From NCBI RefSeq assembly GCF_003989825.1, contig NZ_RZHE01000015.1:610611-674610 (forward strand): 64,000 nucleotides of DNA. The letters run 5' to 3'. The stretch's first letter is position 1. Each line of letters opens with the position of its first letter. Source of the DNA: Vreelandella populi. Its GTDB lineage: Bacteria; Pseudomonadota; Gammaproteobacteria; Pseudomonadales; Halomonadaceae. Below the pieces are notes generated by a model. That model had not been told where the DNA came from, did not search any database, and saw only the letters and a program-made list of their open reading frames with translations. Of the stretch, positions 28,208 through 38,138 are shown piece by piece. A program made the position numbers and the translations under genes.

Positions 28208-30274
28208 TTATTGCGGAAGTAGAGAAATATCAGCAACCTTGAGGAAAAGCGCCTGAAGGCTTGCCAACAGAGCGAGACGGTTACGACGGGCCGCTTCATC
28301 ATCGGCCATTACCATGACGTCATCAAAGAAGGCGTCAACTGGCTCACGCAACGTAGCCAGCGTATCCAGCGCCTGCTGATAGTCGCCTGCCTTAAATAGC
28401 GGGGTAACGCTCGCCTGACATTGGGTAACTGCCTCAAACAGCGTGCGTTCGGCATCTTCCTGAAGAAGCTGCTGATTCACCTGGGTGCTGCCGTCATGTG
28501 CCTGTTTACCAAGAATATTGGAGACCCGCTTGTTGGCCGCGGCCAACGCAGCAGCTTCTTCGCGCTGGGAAAACGCCTTGACGGCACGCAAACGGCGAGC
28601 GAAATCGAGCGGGTTGGTGACCGGCCGAGCGCGTACCGCCAGGTACATCTCGGTACTGATACCTTCCTCTTGGCCCCAGGCACGAAAGCGATCCAACATA
28701 TAGGTCAATACATCGTCCACCAGACCATCCGTTTTGGGCAGGCCTTGGTGCTGCTCGGCAGCTATACTTAACAACTCGCGCAGATCAAGATCGAGTTCGC
28801 CTTTCACCAGAATGTTCAACACACCGATCGACGCGCGGCGCAGGGCGAAGGGGTCCTTGGCGCCGGTAGGGCGCTGGCCGATGCCGAAAATTCCCACTAG
28901 CGTGTCCAGGCGGTCCGCCAGGGCGAGCGCCTGACCGGTCAGGCTTTGGGGAATGGAGTCGCTGGCAAAGCGTGGTAGGTACTGCTCTCCAAGCGCCTGG
29001 GCAACTTCGGCAGGCTCACCATCCTGATCGGCGTAGTAGCGGCCCATGGTGCCCTGAAGTTCAGGGAATTCGAGCACCATTTCGGTGACCAGGTCACACT
29101 TGGCAAGCGCCACGGCGCGCTGGGCGTTGGCTACATCACCGTTGATTTTCTGGGCAATATAAGTGGCAATCACCGTGCTGCGGCGAGCCTTGTCCGCCAG
29201 CGTTCCCAGCTGCTGCTGGAATACGACGCTTTCCAGCTGCGGAATGCGCGAGGCGAGCGTGCGCTTGCGGTCGGTGTCGTAGAAGAAGGCCGCATCGGCC
29301 AGGCGTGGGCGAATGACCTTTTCGTTACCCGAAATCACTTGCTGCGGATCGGCGCTGTCGATGTTTGAGATAGTGATAAACAGCGGCTTGAGCTTGCCCT
29401 GGTCATCCAGCAAGTGGAAGTACTTCTGGTTGGCCTTCATGGAGGAAATCAGGCACTCCGCCGGCACTTCCAGAAAGCGTTCGTCGAAACTACCGGTCAG
29501 CGCCACAGGCCACTCGACCAGACCGCTGACTTCGACCAGCAGGTCTTCATCGATCACCGCATCGGCGTCCTGGACTTCGGCTTCGGCCAGTACTTGCTCG
29601 CGAATACGTTCGCGGCGCATTGTCCGGTCTGCCAGTACGTAGGCGTTTTCAAGCGCGGCCAAGTAGCTGTCGGCATGCTCAAGCTGAATGGCATTGGGTG
29701 CATGGAAACGATGACCATACGTTGTACGACTGGCCTGCAAACCCAGCGCTTCGGCGGCAATCACCTCAGAGCCGTAAAGCGCTACTAGCCAGTGCACCGG
29801 GCGGGAGAATTCTACCCGCGAGGCGCCCCAGCGCATATTTTTGGGTACCGGCAGGCCATTAATCGCCTTGCGTAGAATCTCGGGCAGCAGCGCTTGAACA
29901 TTGTCTCCCTGCTGCTGTTCGCGAAAACCCAGCCAGGTGCCCTTATCGGTTTCCAGATGAATCAGCTCATCCACGCTGACCCCGCAGGAGCGAGCAAAGC
30001 CTTCGGCGGCTTTTGTCGGTGCGCCGTCCTTGAACGCGGCGGCCAGTGCCGGGCCCCGGCGCTCCACTTCGCGGTCGGGCTGTTTATCTGCAAGCTCACT
30101 GACCTGAACGGCGAGACGACGTGGTGTAGCGTAGGCAGTGATGCTCTGAAAGGGAATCTCGGCTTCTTGCAGGCCTTTTTCGATACCGGCTGCAAACGCA
30201 TCAGACAACGCGTCCAGTGCCGTGGGTGGGAGCTCTTCCGCGCCCAGTTCTAGTAAAAGCGTATCAACAGCCAT
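28208..30274 (-). CDS. glyS: Glycine--tRNA ligase beta subunit
   Basis: GlyS is the large subunit of the bacterial alpha2-beta2 glycyl-tRNA synthetase and carries tRNA-binding and editing-like regions. At 688 residues it has the normal length. Family marks are LLLELGAEELPPTALDALSDAF at the N-terminus, ATPRRLAVQVSELADKQ, the HD-type segment with ALADRLDTLVGIFGIGQRPTGAKDPFALRR (about 440-470) and the C-terminal anticodon-binding part ending VADISLLPQ. It overlaps the glyQ stop by one base and is translationally coupled. Confidence 0.97.
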   Translation of the reverse strand: MAVDTLLLELGAEELPPTALDALSDAFAAGIEKGLQEAEIPFQSITAYATPRRLAVQVSELADKQPDREVERRGPALAAAFKDGAPTKAAEGFARSCGVSVDELIHLETDKGTWLGFREQQQGDNVQALLPEILRKAINGLPVPKNMRWGASRVEFSRPVHWLVALYGSEVIAAEALGLQASRTTYGHRFHAPNAIQLEHADSYLAALENAYVLADRTMRRERIREQVLAEAEVQDADAVIDEDLLVEVSGLVEWPVALTGSFDERFLEVPAECLISSMKANQKYFHLLDDQGKLKPLFITISNIDSADPQQVISGNEKVIRPRLADAAFFYDTDRKRTLASRIPQLESVVFQQQLGTLADKARRSTVIATYIAQKINGDVANAQRAVALAKCDLVTEMVLEFPELQGTMGRYYADQDGEPAEVAQALGEQYLPRFASDSIPQSLTGQALALADRLDTLVGIFGIGQRPTGAKDPFALRRASIGVLNILVKGELDLDLRELLSIAAEQHQGLPKTDGLVDDVLTYMLDRFRAWGQEEGISTEMYLAVRARPVTNPLDFARRLRAVKAFSQREEAAALAAANKRVSNILGKQAHDGSTQVNQQLLQEDAERTLFEAVTQCQASVTPLFKAGDYQQALDTLATLREPVDAFFDDVMVMADDEAARRNRLALLASLQALFLKVADISLLPQ

Positions 30275-31233
30275 TATGCGTCTCCCTGGTCGGCTAACAA
30301 TTCGCGGCGAAGGGCTTCGGGGGCCATGGGGAAACCTTCTGCTTTACGTGACTCAAAGTAGGCGTGGGCAACATTCCGTGCCATGGTGCGTACGCGCAGA
30401 ATAAACCGCTGGCGTTCGGTCACAGAGATGGCGTGACGGGCATCCAGCAGGTTGAAGGTATGTGAGGCCTTGAGTACCTGCTCATAGGCGGGCAGAGGCA
30501 GATTGGCAGCCAGCAGCTTGGCGCACTCGCGCTCCTGATGGTCGAACGCTGAAAACAGCTGATCGACATCGGCATGCTCGAAGTTATAGGCCGACTGCTC
30601 GCGCTCGTTTTGCAGGTAAACATCGCCGTAGGTGACCTTGCTGCCGTCCGGAGCAATGGCCCACACCAGGTCATAGACGCTGTCGACGTTCTGCAGGTAC
30701 ATGGCGATACGCTCAAGACCATAGGTCAGCTCGCCAGTGACTGGATAGCACTCGATGCCGCCGGCCTGCTGGAAGTAGGTAAACTGGGTAACTTCCATGC
30801 CGTTGAGCCATACTTCCCAACCAAGGCCCCAGGCACCCAAGGTCGGCGATTCCCAGTTGTCCTCGACAAAACGGATATCGTGAACCAGAGGGTCCAGGCC
30901 CAGGCGCTTGAGCGAGCCCAAGTAGAGTTCCTGCAGGTTGATAGGCGAGGGTTTCATTACTGTCTGGAACTGGTAGTAGTGCTGCAGGCGGTTGGGGTTC
31001 TCACCGTAACGGCCGTCGGTCGGGCGGCGGGAGGGCTGAACGTAGGCGGCGTTCCAGCTTTCCGGGCCAATCGAGCGCAGAAAAGTGGCGGGGTGGAAGG
31101 TGCCCGCACCGACTTCCATATCGAGGGGCTGAAGGATCACGCAGCCCTGTTCTGCCCAGTACTGTTGCAGAGCAAGGATCAAGCCTTGAAAGGTCGACAC
31201 ATCAGGTGTCGATTGGTTTGTCGAGACACTCAT
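30274..31233 (-). CDS. glyQ: Glycine--tRNA ligase alpha subunit
   Basis: GlyQ is the catalytic class-II core of the alpha2-beta2 glycyl-tRNA synthetase. It shows [61 protein letters not shown] and [18 protein letters not shown], all close to E. coli GlyQ. I chose the Met at 31233 (319 residues) because the family begins with a short Ser/Thr-rich lead like [15 protein letters not shown] further in-frame ATG at 31263 lies very near a TATACT box and would be almost leaderless. It is coupled to glyS and divergent from hldD. Confidence 0.96.
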   Translation of the reverse strand: MSVSTNQSTPDVSTFQGLILALQQYWAEQGCVILQPLDMEVGAGTFHPATFLRSIGPESWNAAYVQPSRRPTDGRYGENPNRLQHYYQFQTVMKPSPINLQELYLGSLKRLGLDPLVHDIRFVEDNWESPTLGAWGLGWEVWLNGMEVTQFTYFQQAGGIECYPVTGELTYGLERIAMYLQNVDSVYDLVWAIAPDGSKVTYGDVYLQNEREQSAYNFEHADVDQLFSAFDHQERECAKLLAANLPLPAYEQVLKASHTFNLLDARHAISVTERQRFILRVRTMARNVAHAYFESRKAEGFPMAPEALRRELLADQGDA

Positions 31234-31298
31234 CGCAGAAAGCACCGTTGGCCATGAATTCATAAGCCGTCAAGTATACAATCCCAGGCAGATGGGTT

Positions 31299-31325
31299 AT
31301 AGGCACGTATGCGAATAGGCACGTA
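31299..31325. repeat. 11-bp direct repeat in the glyQ-hldD promoter region
   Basis: ATAGGCACGTA occurs at 31299-31309 and again at 31315-31325, start-to-start 16 bases, between the divergent genes glyQ and hldD. It may be a tandem operator or a small duplication. Confidence 0.45.
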
Positions 31326-31358
31326 AGCCAACACAGCAGTTTTGGTAAGGAGAGCGAA

Positions 31359-32315
31359 ATGATCGTTGTAACAGGCGGTGCCGGCTTCATTGGAGCCAAT
31401 ATTGTAAAAGCACTCAATGGCCGTGGTCGCCACGACGTCATGGTGGTCGACGACCTGCGTGATGGCACCAAGTTCATCAACCTGGCGGACTGCACCCTGG
31501 CCGACTATCTGGACAAGGACGACTTTCTTTTTCGAGTGAAAGCGGCGCTACGCGGCGAAACCGTAGACTTGCCCAGGATCGAGGCGATTTTCCATGAAGG
31601 CGCCTGCTCCGATACCACGGAGTGGGATGGCCACTACATGATGGAAAACAACTTCGAGTACTCGAAGGTGCTGCTTAACTACTGCGAGAAGTTCGGCATC
31701 CCGTTTCTGTACGCATCTTCGGCGGCGACCTATGGTGGCAGCGAAGTATTCAAGGAAGCCCCAGAACACGAGAAGCCGCTTAACGTCTACGGCTACTCGA
31801 AGCTTTTGTTTGATCAGCACGTGCGCGCACGTTGGGACAAGCTGACCACGCAGGTCGTGGGGTTTCGCTATTTCAACGTGTACGGCCCCCGCGAGCAGCA
31901 CAAGGGCAAGATGGCAAGCGTTGCCTACCATAACCATCTGCAGATCCGTAACGGCGAAACGCTGAAGCTGTTTGGCGCCTACGGTGGCTATGAGGCGGGT
32001 ATGCAGAGCCGCGATTTCGTGTACGTGGGCGATGTGGTGGACGTCAACCTGTGGTTTCTGGACAACCCACAGGCGTCGGGTATCTTCAACCTGGGGACCG
32101 GCCGGGCAGAGCCCTTCAAAGCGATTGGTGAGGCAGTCATCGACTTTTACGGGAAGGGACAGATCAACTACATCGACTTTCCCGAGGAGCTGAAGGGCCG
32201 CTACCAGAGCTATACGCGCGCTGATATCAGCAACCTGCGTGATGCCGGGTGCGACGTCGAGTTCAAGACCGTGGCACAGGGCGTAACCGCCTATCTGGAG
32301 TGGCTGAATGGCTAG
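31359..32315 (+). CDS. hldD: ADP-L-glycero-D-manno-heptose 6-epimerase
   Basis: HldD inverts C6 of ADP-D,D-heptose to give ADP-L,D-heptose, the donor for LPS inner core. It is an extended short-chain dehydrogenase of 318 residues with the NAD(P) motif [14 protein letters not shown] (about 6-19), [23 protein letters not shown], and the catalytic Tyr-Lys pair in [12 protein letters not shown] (about 140). [18 protein letters not shown] follows. The ribosome site AAGGAGAG is strong. It overlaps the waaF start by 8 bases, beginning the LPS core block. Confidence 0.96.
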   Translation: MIVVTGGAGFIGANIVKALNGRGRHDVMVVDDLRDGTKFINLADCTLADYLDKDDFLFRVKAALRGETVDLPRIEAIFHEGACSDTTEWDGHYMMENNFEYSKVLLNYCEKFGIPFLYASSAATYGGSEVFKEAPEHEKPLNVYGYSKLLFDQHVRARWDKLTTQVVGFRYFNVYGPREQHKGKMASVAYHNHLQIRNGETLKLFGAYGGYEAGMQSRDFVYVGDVVDVNLWFLDNPQASGIFNLGTGRAEPFKAIGEAVIDFYGKGQINYIDFPEELKGRYQSYTRADISNLRDAGCDVEFKTVAQGVTAYLEWLNG

Positions 32316-33354
32316 TTCAGCCAAGCGCTTGCTGGTGGTTGGCCCCTCCTGGGTGGGCGACATGGTCATGGCTCAGAGCCTGTTCATGACGCTTAAGGCC
32401 CGCGACCCCGAGGCAACCATCGGTGTGGTGGCGCCCGCCTGGTCTCAACCCATTTTGGAGCGTATGCCGGAGGTCGATGAAGTGCTGCCTTTGGCGGTAG
32501 GCCACGGCGAGTTTGGGCTGGTTAACCGCCGTGAGCTTGCGGGGCGCCTGAAGGGGCGCTTTGATCGCGCCATCGTACTGCCGCGCTCCTGGAAAGCGGC
32601 GCTGGTGCCGTTTATGGCGCGTATTCCTGAGCGGGTGGGGTTTCTGGGCGAACACCGCTACGGACTGCTCAAGGAGCGACGCAAGCTCGACAAGCAGGTG
32701 CTGGACCAGACCGTCAAACGCTTCGTGTCGCTGGGCCTGCCCTTGAGCGAGGCCGAACGGGGGGATTTCGCGATTCCCAAACCACGCTTGACCATTGACC
32801 GGGATAATCTGGTGAACTTACGTCTGGCCCACGCGCTGTCATCGCGCCCGGCCATCGGCATGATGCCGGGCGCTGAATATGGCCCGGCCAAGCAGTGGCC
32901 GTTGAACTATTTTCACGATTTGGCCAGACGATTGATTAACGATGGTTTTGAAGTGCGGGTGCTGGGCGGTCCCAAGGACCATGAGGCAGGGGAGGTCATT
33001 GTGAAGGGGTTGCCCCATGCACATAATCTGTGTGGCAAAACCCAATTAGCCGACGCGGTAGACCTGCTCGCCGACTGCCGACAGGTGGTGACCAACGATT
33101 CAGGGTTGATGCATGTGGCCGCAGCGGTCGGCGTGCGTATCCATGCGCTTTACGGTTCTTCATCACCGGCTTATACGCCGCCCTTGACCGATAACGCGGT
33201 GATTCATTACCTGGGGCTTTCCTGCTCGCCGTGCTTTGCCCGGACCTGTCCGCTTGGGCATACCAACTGCTTGAATCAGCTAGGCGTCGAGCAGGTCTAT
33301 CAGGCCATGCGCGCCGACCGGCAGCGCGCAAGTGGCGTTATTATCAACGTATGA
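32308..33354 (+). CDS. waaF: ADP-heptose--LPS heptosyltransferase II
   Basis: WaaF adds the second heptose to the LPS inner core from ADP-heptose at the inner membrane. It is a GT9-family GT-B enzyme of 348 residues. The N-terminal [43 protein letters not shown] (about 188-211) and [15 protein letters not shown] (about 260) match WaaF, as does the Cys-rich [18 protein letters not shown] near the end. It is translationally coupled to hldD. Its 3' end overlaps that of the convergent OpgB-like gene by 11 bases, leaving no room for a terminator. Confidence 0.95.
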   Translation: MASSAKRLLVVGPSWVGDMVMAQSLFMTLKARDPEATIGVVAPAWSQPILERMPEVDEVLPLAVGHGEFGLVNRRELAGRLKGRFDRAIVLPRSWKAALVPFMARIPERVGFLGEHRYGLLKERRKLDKQVLDQTVKRFVSLGLPLSEAERGDFAIPKPRLTIDRDNLVNLRLAHALSSRPAIGMMPGAEYGPAKQWPLNYFHDLARRLINDGFEVRVLGGPKDHEAGEVIVKGLPHAHNLCGKTQLADAVDLLADCRQVVTNDSGLMHVAAAVGVRIHALYGSSSPAYTPPLTDNAVIHYLGLSCSPCFARTCPLGHTNCLNQLGVEQVYQAMRADRQRASGVIINV

Positions 33355-34996
33355 TGTGAACCTCGTCGGCCTGATCGGCCGGCGTTTCGATAACCTGCGT
33401 GACCGGGCTCTCATCAAGTTCCCGGCGCTGGGGCGCAAGGCCTTCCCATAAACGGTGCTGCAAGGCGGTTTCCTCACGCAGGCGCTCGTTGAGTACCTCG
33501 ATACCGTGGACTTCTACCAGCGTGGGTTTTTCACTAAGAAGCGAAGCACCTAGCCCTGCGCGATGCTCGTTAAGCGTAAAGCCCAGTGCCTCAAGAATGG
33601 TGGGGAAAACATCCAGCATGGTGGCATCCCGGCGGATACGCTGCGGGATAATATGATCGCCCAGCATGATCAGCGTATTGTCACGATCCAGCGCGGTTAG
33701 CTGGTCCCAGACCGAGACCCGCATGGTCAGATGATCGCTAAGGACGACAACCAGCGTATTGTCCAGAAGGCCTTCGCGCTGTAGCCGCTCAATAAGCATT
33801 CTGGCTTCATGAGCCGAGCACTCTACCGAGTAAAGAATGCTTTGTCCGTCAAACGGCCCTTGGCGGTTCTGACAGGTTTGAGAGGGAAAACCGCTAGGCG
33901 CATGCCCCGCCAGGTTAAGGTTAACCACGGCCCAGGGGCCATTATCTTCCTCGTCCAGACGGCGAATCTCATCAACGGTCAGGTCGTAAAGCGTATCATC
34001 AAAGAGCCCCCAACTATTCAGGTACTCGGGGTCCTCCATGTCGGGAACAAAGTCTTCCTTGCCCTTGACTGTGTTGAACTGATGGCCGCGGTAGAAAAGC
34101 CCCTTGCCGGCAAACTGCGTGCTGGCCCCGCCCAGGTAGCTGAGCCGATAGCCTTGGGCGGCGAGAATATCGCCCAGGCAGTCAACACCCGGTACCACCT
34201 GCTGGAGCGGTTCAAACTGAGTGTCATGCAAGAGTCCTGCAGGCATCAGTGGAACGCCGCACTGGCTGGCAATCATGCCGGCCATGGTCCAACCGGTATT
34301 GTCCATCTGCCGGATGCCTTCAAACACCAGACCCTGCTCGCCAAGTGCATTTAAATCGGCGTAGGCGTCGCCAAAGATTTCGTGTCCATAAGTTCGCTCC
34401 AGGCTTTCCAGGTACATGATCAGAAGGTTGGGCGTGCGCTGCGGCTCCTCGATGGGCGGCGGCATATAACGGCGGTTAAGCCATTCGCCGTCGTCAGCCA
34501 CAATGGCTACGCTGCGCTGGCCCAGACCATAAAGCAACGGGTTGGTCGCCAGCAAGAGAATCGCAAAGAAGCGCTCGGCCAGACGCCAGCGCTGGTCGTG
34601 TCGTGAGAGCCAGGTCACCGACCATAAAATAGCGACCACGACCGCGATATACACCACGGCTGAAACCATCTTGCCAGCGCCGCCATGGTCCGTCATGCCT
34701 GCCTGCAGATGGAAAAATACCGCACCGAGATCAACGTGGCCAAAGCTGTCCGCTAAATAGACATACAAGCCCATCAGGCTTAGCGGCACCAGCGACCAGG
34801 GCCATATTCTGCGATAGCGGGCGTTCAGCGGACGGCCCCAGGCGAGTTTGACGCCCACGCCAATCCACAGCGCCGCGATAAACAGAAGCGTCCACCAGGG
34901 CAGGCGAGTCAGCACGGTAGTGGCATAGCCCAGGCTAAGGCCGAGAATCACCAAAGGCAGCCAAGGTGTAAGCTTGAAGGACGTAAATGCGGGCAT
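33344..34996 (-). CDS. OpgB-like phosphoglycerol transferase (sulfatase-fold, membrane-anchored)
   Basis: This resembles phosphoglycerol transferase I, which moves phosphoglycerol from phosphatidylglycerol onto periplasmic glucans. The first 170 or so residues hold about five membrane helices (LPLVILGLSLGYA, WTLLFIAALWIGVG, SLVPLSLMGLYVYLA, VVYIAVVVAILWS, FFAILLLATNPLLY). The periplasmic alkaline-phosphatase-fold domain has LIMYLESLERTYG, the Thr nucleophile in NTGWTMAGMIASQCG, and metal residues in VVLSDHLTM. Length is 550 residues. It is placed between LPS core genes and transcribed against them, so the acceptor could be LPS core or osmoregulated glucan. I leave the gene symbol open. Confidence 0.82.
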   Translation of the reverse strand: MPAFTSFKLTPWLPLVILGLSLGYATTVLTRLPWWTLLFIAALWIGVGVKLAWGRPLNARYRRIWPWSLVPLSLMGLYVYLADSFGHVDLGAVFFHLQAGMTDHGGAGKMVSAVVYIAVVVAILWSVTWLSRHDQRWRLAERFFAILLLATNPLLYGLGQRSVAIVADDGEWLNRRYMPPPIEEPQRTPNLLIMYLESLERTYGHEIFGDAYADLNALGEQGLVFEGIRQMDNTGWTMAGMIASQCGVPLMPAGLLHDTQFEPLQQVVPGVDCLGDILAAQGYRLSYLGGASTQFAGKGLFYRGHQFNTVKGKEDFVPDMEDPEYLNSWGLFDDTLYDLTVDEIRRLDEEDNGPWAVVNLNLAGHAPSGFPSQTCQNRQGPFDGQSILYSVECSAHEARMLIERLQREGLLDNTLVVVLSDHLTMRVSVWDQLTALDRDNTLIMLGDHIIPQRIRRDATMLDVFPTILEALGFTLNEHRAGLGASLLSEKPTLVEVHGIEVLNERLREETALQHRLWEGLAPQRRELDESPVTQVIETPADQADEVHIIR

Positions 34997-35156
34997 GCCG
35001 TATCCCTATAGGTAGTGCGATAAAAGCTCGTAGCTTACCAAATGTTGCCAGCGCAAGGGGCGATTCATCGTCAGAGCGTGCTAGCATGAATCTTGATGCC
35101 AGGTGATAAAGTACGCTTTCATACCCACCTACCAATTTTTCTGGCGAAGGTGATCT

Positions 35157-35921
35157 GTGCCAATTTCTGCCGTTTTGATCGTGAAAAATGAAGCACATCA
35201 CTTGCGTGAGTGCCTGGATACGCTTACCTGGGCCGATGAGATCGTGGTGCTGGATGCAGGGAGCCAGGATGACACCTGCGCTATCGCCCGTGAGTATACC
35301 GATAACGTAAGTACCGATACGGACTGGCAGGGTTTTGGCATTCAGCGCCAGCGGGCGCAAGCGCGGGCAAGCCACGAATGGATATTGATGGTGGATGCCG
35401 ACGAGCGGGTAACCCTTGAGTTGCGCGACAGCATTCTGGAGGCCATTCAGCAAGCGCCGGCTATCTATAGCGCCAGCCGCCTTTCATGGTGTTTTGGGCG
35501 CTTTATCCGTCATTCCGGTTGGTATCCCGACCGAGTGCTGCGCCTCTATCCCACTGCCCAGGCCGCTTACAATGCCGCGCTGGTACATGAAAAGCTGGTC
35601 GTGCCTGAGGGAGTGAGCGTCAGGCGCCTCTCCGGCGATCTGCTTCACTATACCTACCGCGACCTGCGTCACTATCTGGAAAAGTCCGCGCATTATGCCC
35701 AGGCCTGGTCTGAACAGCGGGCCGCTCAGGGTAAAACTGCCACGTTGGGAAGTGGTGTCACCCATGGAATCGCCTGCTTTTTGAAAATGTACGTACTCAA
35801 GGCGGGCTTTAAAGATGGCAAGCAGGGCTTCTTACTGGCCCTGCTGTCCGCGCATTCAACCTTCAACAAGTATGCCGATCTCTGGATACGTACGCGCACA
35901 TCAGCGGTTGAGAAGCGCTGA
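35157..35921 (+). CDS. Glycosyltransferase family 2, LPS core (WaaE/KdtX type)
   Basis: A GT-A fold enzyme that transfers a sugar, in characterised relatives glucose, onto heptose of the LPS core. The 254-residue protein begins ISAVLIVKNEAHHLRECLDTL and has the nucleotide-sugar motif VVLDAGSQDDT. The metal-binding DxD equivalent is MVDADERV (about 81-88), and GWYPDRVLRLY and LLHYTYRDLRHYLEK are typical of the WaaE group. The start is GTG 35157, preceded by GAAGGTGAT. Its 3' end overlaps the convergent GT9 gene by 21 bases. Confidence 0.88.
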   Translation: MPISAVLIVKNEAHHLRECLDTLTWADEIVVLDAGSQDDTCAIAREYTDNVSTDTDWQGFGIQRQRAQARASHEWILMVDADERVTLELRDSILEAIQQAPAIYSASRLSWCFGRFIRHSGWYPDRVLRLYPTAQAAYNAALVHEKLVVPEGVSVRRLSGDLLHYTYRDLRHYLEKSAHYAQAWSEQRAAQGKTATLGSGVTHGIACFLKMYVLKAGFKDGKQGFLLALLSAHSTFNKYADLWIRTRTSAVEKR

Positions 35922-36938
35922 AATCTGCTGGGCCGCCGTCTCGATATCAATGGAAGACATATCCTGCTGATCCGCCGAGGCGGGCGGGCTGAACGCCAAA
36001 CGCCTGTCAGCGCTGTTGCAGGTTTGCCAGCGCAGCGGCGTTGCCGAGCGTTTGGCGGGATAGAACCCGGCGGTGGCAATGTTCAAGCACCCGGCAATAT
36101 GCAGCGGGCCGGTAGAGCCCGCGATTAGCATATCGGCTCCCGTCAGCTGGTAAGCAAAATCGGCCACGCTGGTGCTGGCCGGTACGTGCTTGGCCTTAAT
36201 ACTGGCATCAGCTAACTGATCGATCAGTGTCTGGGCGGCGGTTTCTTCGCCGGGGCCTGCACTAATCAGCCAGTTGGCAGAGCCCCCTTCCAACTGCCGG
36301 TCAATATTGCTTATGAGTGCTGCATACTGATCGATCGAAAGATTCACCGCCGACCCCCCACTGCCGGGGTGCACCACCACCAGTGGGGCGTCAGGGCGCG
36401 CTTCAATGCAGCTTGTCAGTCGCTTGCGCTGCGCGCTTCTTTGAACGTCATCCACGGGCCAAAAGGGCGGGGTGGGCAGCGCATTCAAGCTAAGTGAAAG
36501 GCGGGCAAGCAGCTCACAGGCGAGATCAACGTTATATTGGTACTCGGGCTTTTCCGAGCGCGAGCGCCGCTGACGTATCCTTACGTTGTAAAACACCTGC
36601 GCCCATTTGGTGGCCGGTGCGACGCGTAGGGGAATGCCCGCCCGCCAGCCCAGCCAGCCAATGCGTGGCGTTGAAAAAAGTGTCAGCAAGGCATCAAACT
36701 GGGCAGATTTGACGCTTTCCAGCAGGGCCTTCTGGGCCGGTTGTTCCGCCTGACTTCCGGGGTCGATCATGACCTCGTCGACCCAGGGGCAGGCGCTTGC
36801 CAATGGCGCGGTATAAGCGGGAACCAATACCGTAATATGGGGTGCAGGCGATGCGCTCTTCAAGCATGCCAATGCTGGCCAGGCCAGCATAAAGTCGCCG
36901 ATTTTGTCGTTACGAACAACGAGCAATTTCTTCGCCAT
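35901..36938 (-). CDS. Glycosyltransferase family 9 (LPS heptosyltransferase, WaaQ-like)
   Basis: A GT-B enzyme of the heptosyltransferase family, probably adding heptose to the LPS core. The N-terminus LLVVRNDKIGDFMLAWPALACL (about 5-26) and GSGGSAVNLSIDQYAALI, with MLIAGSTGPLHIAGCL for the donor site (about 270), place it in GT9. Percent identity to WaaC, WaaF or WaaQ cannot be judged by eye. I chose Met 36938 (345 residues) because it begins at the conserved strand; the frame is open to 36989. It is divergent from the next gene, with starts about 80 bases apart. Confidence 0.88.
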   Translation of the reverse strand: MAKKLLVVRNDKIGDFMLAWPALACLKSASPAPHITVLVPAYTAPLASACPWVDEVMIDPGSQAEQPAQKALLESVKSAQFDALLTLFSTPRIGWLGWRAGIPLRVAPATKWAQVFYNVRIRQRRSRSEKPEYQYNVDLACELLARLSLSLNALPTPPFWPVDDVQRSAQRKRLTSCIEARPDAPLVVVHPGSGGSAVNLSIDQYAALISNIDRQLEGGSANWLISAGPGEETAAQTLIDQLADASIKAKHVPASTSVADFAYQLTGADMLIAGSTGPLHIAGCLNIATAGFYPAKRSATPLRWQTCNSADRRLAFSPPASADQQDMSSIDIETAAQQISALLNR

Positions 36939-37019
36939 GGTTAAAGCCCTGTTAATTGCAGCCTGTATACTACAAGAGATTGTATTCATTGTTTAACGGT
37001 GCGTATGGGTGGTGACGGG

Positions 37020-38138
37020 ATGGCGGATAAAGTGCTGCAGCTGTGTATGTCGGACGGCAAAGGAGGCATGGAGCTCTATGTCGACCGAGTCATCGAGGAT
37101 TTAAAGGAAGAGGGCTGGGAGGTTATCGGCATCTGCCTTGAAAATACCAAGGTAGAAGCGTACATGCAGCGCAACGATGTGACGTACAAAGCCTTCAAGA
37201 GCAACCCGGCAGCACTGGCTAACGTATTGGGCATTCGCCGCTGGCTGGTCGAACAGGGCGTAACGATCATTCACTGCCATAAATCGAGCGACTTAAGGCT
37301 TAGCGCATTGCTGAAGTGCCTGATGCCGGAACTCAACGTACTGTATACCGACCATGTCGGGGGGCGCCGACCCAAGAAGAACCTCTACCACCGATTTGCC
37401 TATGGAAAGGTGGATCGCGTTCTATCGATCAGCCAGGCCACCCACCAGCGCAACGTCAGTAACCTGCCCGTGCCGCGTGAACACGTTATTTTTTTGCCCC
37501 ATGGGGTGAATATCAATACCTACCAACCGTGCCATGATGCCGATGCGATCCGGGCCAAGCGCAAAGCGCTGGGCGTTCCCGAGGGGGCAGTCGTCATTGG
37601 GCTGCCTGGGCGCGTCACGCCGGGCAAGGGACAGGATGTATGGGTCAAGGCGCTGCTGGAGCTAGATCCCGCGCTTGATTTCTATGCACTCTCTATCGGC
37701 GGCACCGACTACGCCTCCGGCGGTACAGAAAGTTTTTATACCGAGCTACAGACGCTGATTGCCGGCACGCCGCTTGCCGAGAAAATTACCTTTCTAGGCC
37801 ACCGCAACGACCTGACCGAGATTCTGCCCGTGCTGGACATGGTGTGCATTCCCTCGGAAAACGAAGCCTTTGGCCTGACAATTATCGAGTCCATGGCCTG
37901 CGGCATGCCGATTATCGGCTCCAATACCGGCTCGTTGCCTGAGTTGGTCGACAGCCCCTCCGGCGTATTGGTAGGGCCGCATGACGTCAGCGCCTGGGCC
38001 GCGGCAATAGACGCCATGGTACGCGATGATGCCGGACGTCAGGCAATGGGTCGGGCCGCCCGGGCGCGCGTTGAGCAGCACTTCAGCAACAAGCAGCATG
38101 TAAAGCGGCTGATCGAGCTTTACCGTGGGGCAGCGTAG
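37020..38138 (+). CDS. Glycosyltransferase family 4 (LPS core type)
   Basis: A retaining GT-B glycosyltransferase of about 372 residues. The N-terminal domain begins VLQLCMSDGKGGMELYVDRVI, the usual glycine loop. The C-terminal donor domain has GLPGRVTPGKGQDVWVKAL (about 194-212), FLGHRNDLTEILPVLDMVCIPS and the E-x7-E motif ENEAFGLTIIESMACGMPII with SNTGSLPEL. These are the marks of the GT4 group that includes WaaG and many O-antigen or core enzymes. The sugar is unknown. Met 37020 follows GGTGACGGG; starts at 36999 or 37005 are possible. Its end overlaps convergent kdkA by 19 bases. Confidence 0.87.
   Translation: MADKVLQLCMSDGKGGMELYVDRVIEDLKEEGWEVIGICLENTKVEAYMQRNDVTYKAFKSNPAALANVLGIRRWLVEQGVTIIHCHKSSDLRLSALLKCLMPELNVLYTDHVGGRRPKKNLYHRFAYGKVDRVLSISQATHQRNVSNLPVPREHVIFLPHGVNINTYQPCHDADAIRAKRKALGVPEGAVVIGLPGRVTPGKGQDVWVKALLELDPALDFYALSIGGTDYASGGTESFYTELQTLIAGTPLAEKITFLGHRNDLTEILPVLDMVCIPSENEAFGLTIIESMACGMPIIGSNTGSLPELVDSPSGVLVGPHDVSAWAAAIDAMVRDDAGRQAMGRAARARVEQHFSNKQHVKRLIELYRGAA

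Noticed and set aside
31548..32369. 273-codon minus-strand frame opposite hldD.
   Set aside because: Antisense shadow of hldD created by GC-rich codon bias; no family similarity.
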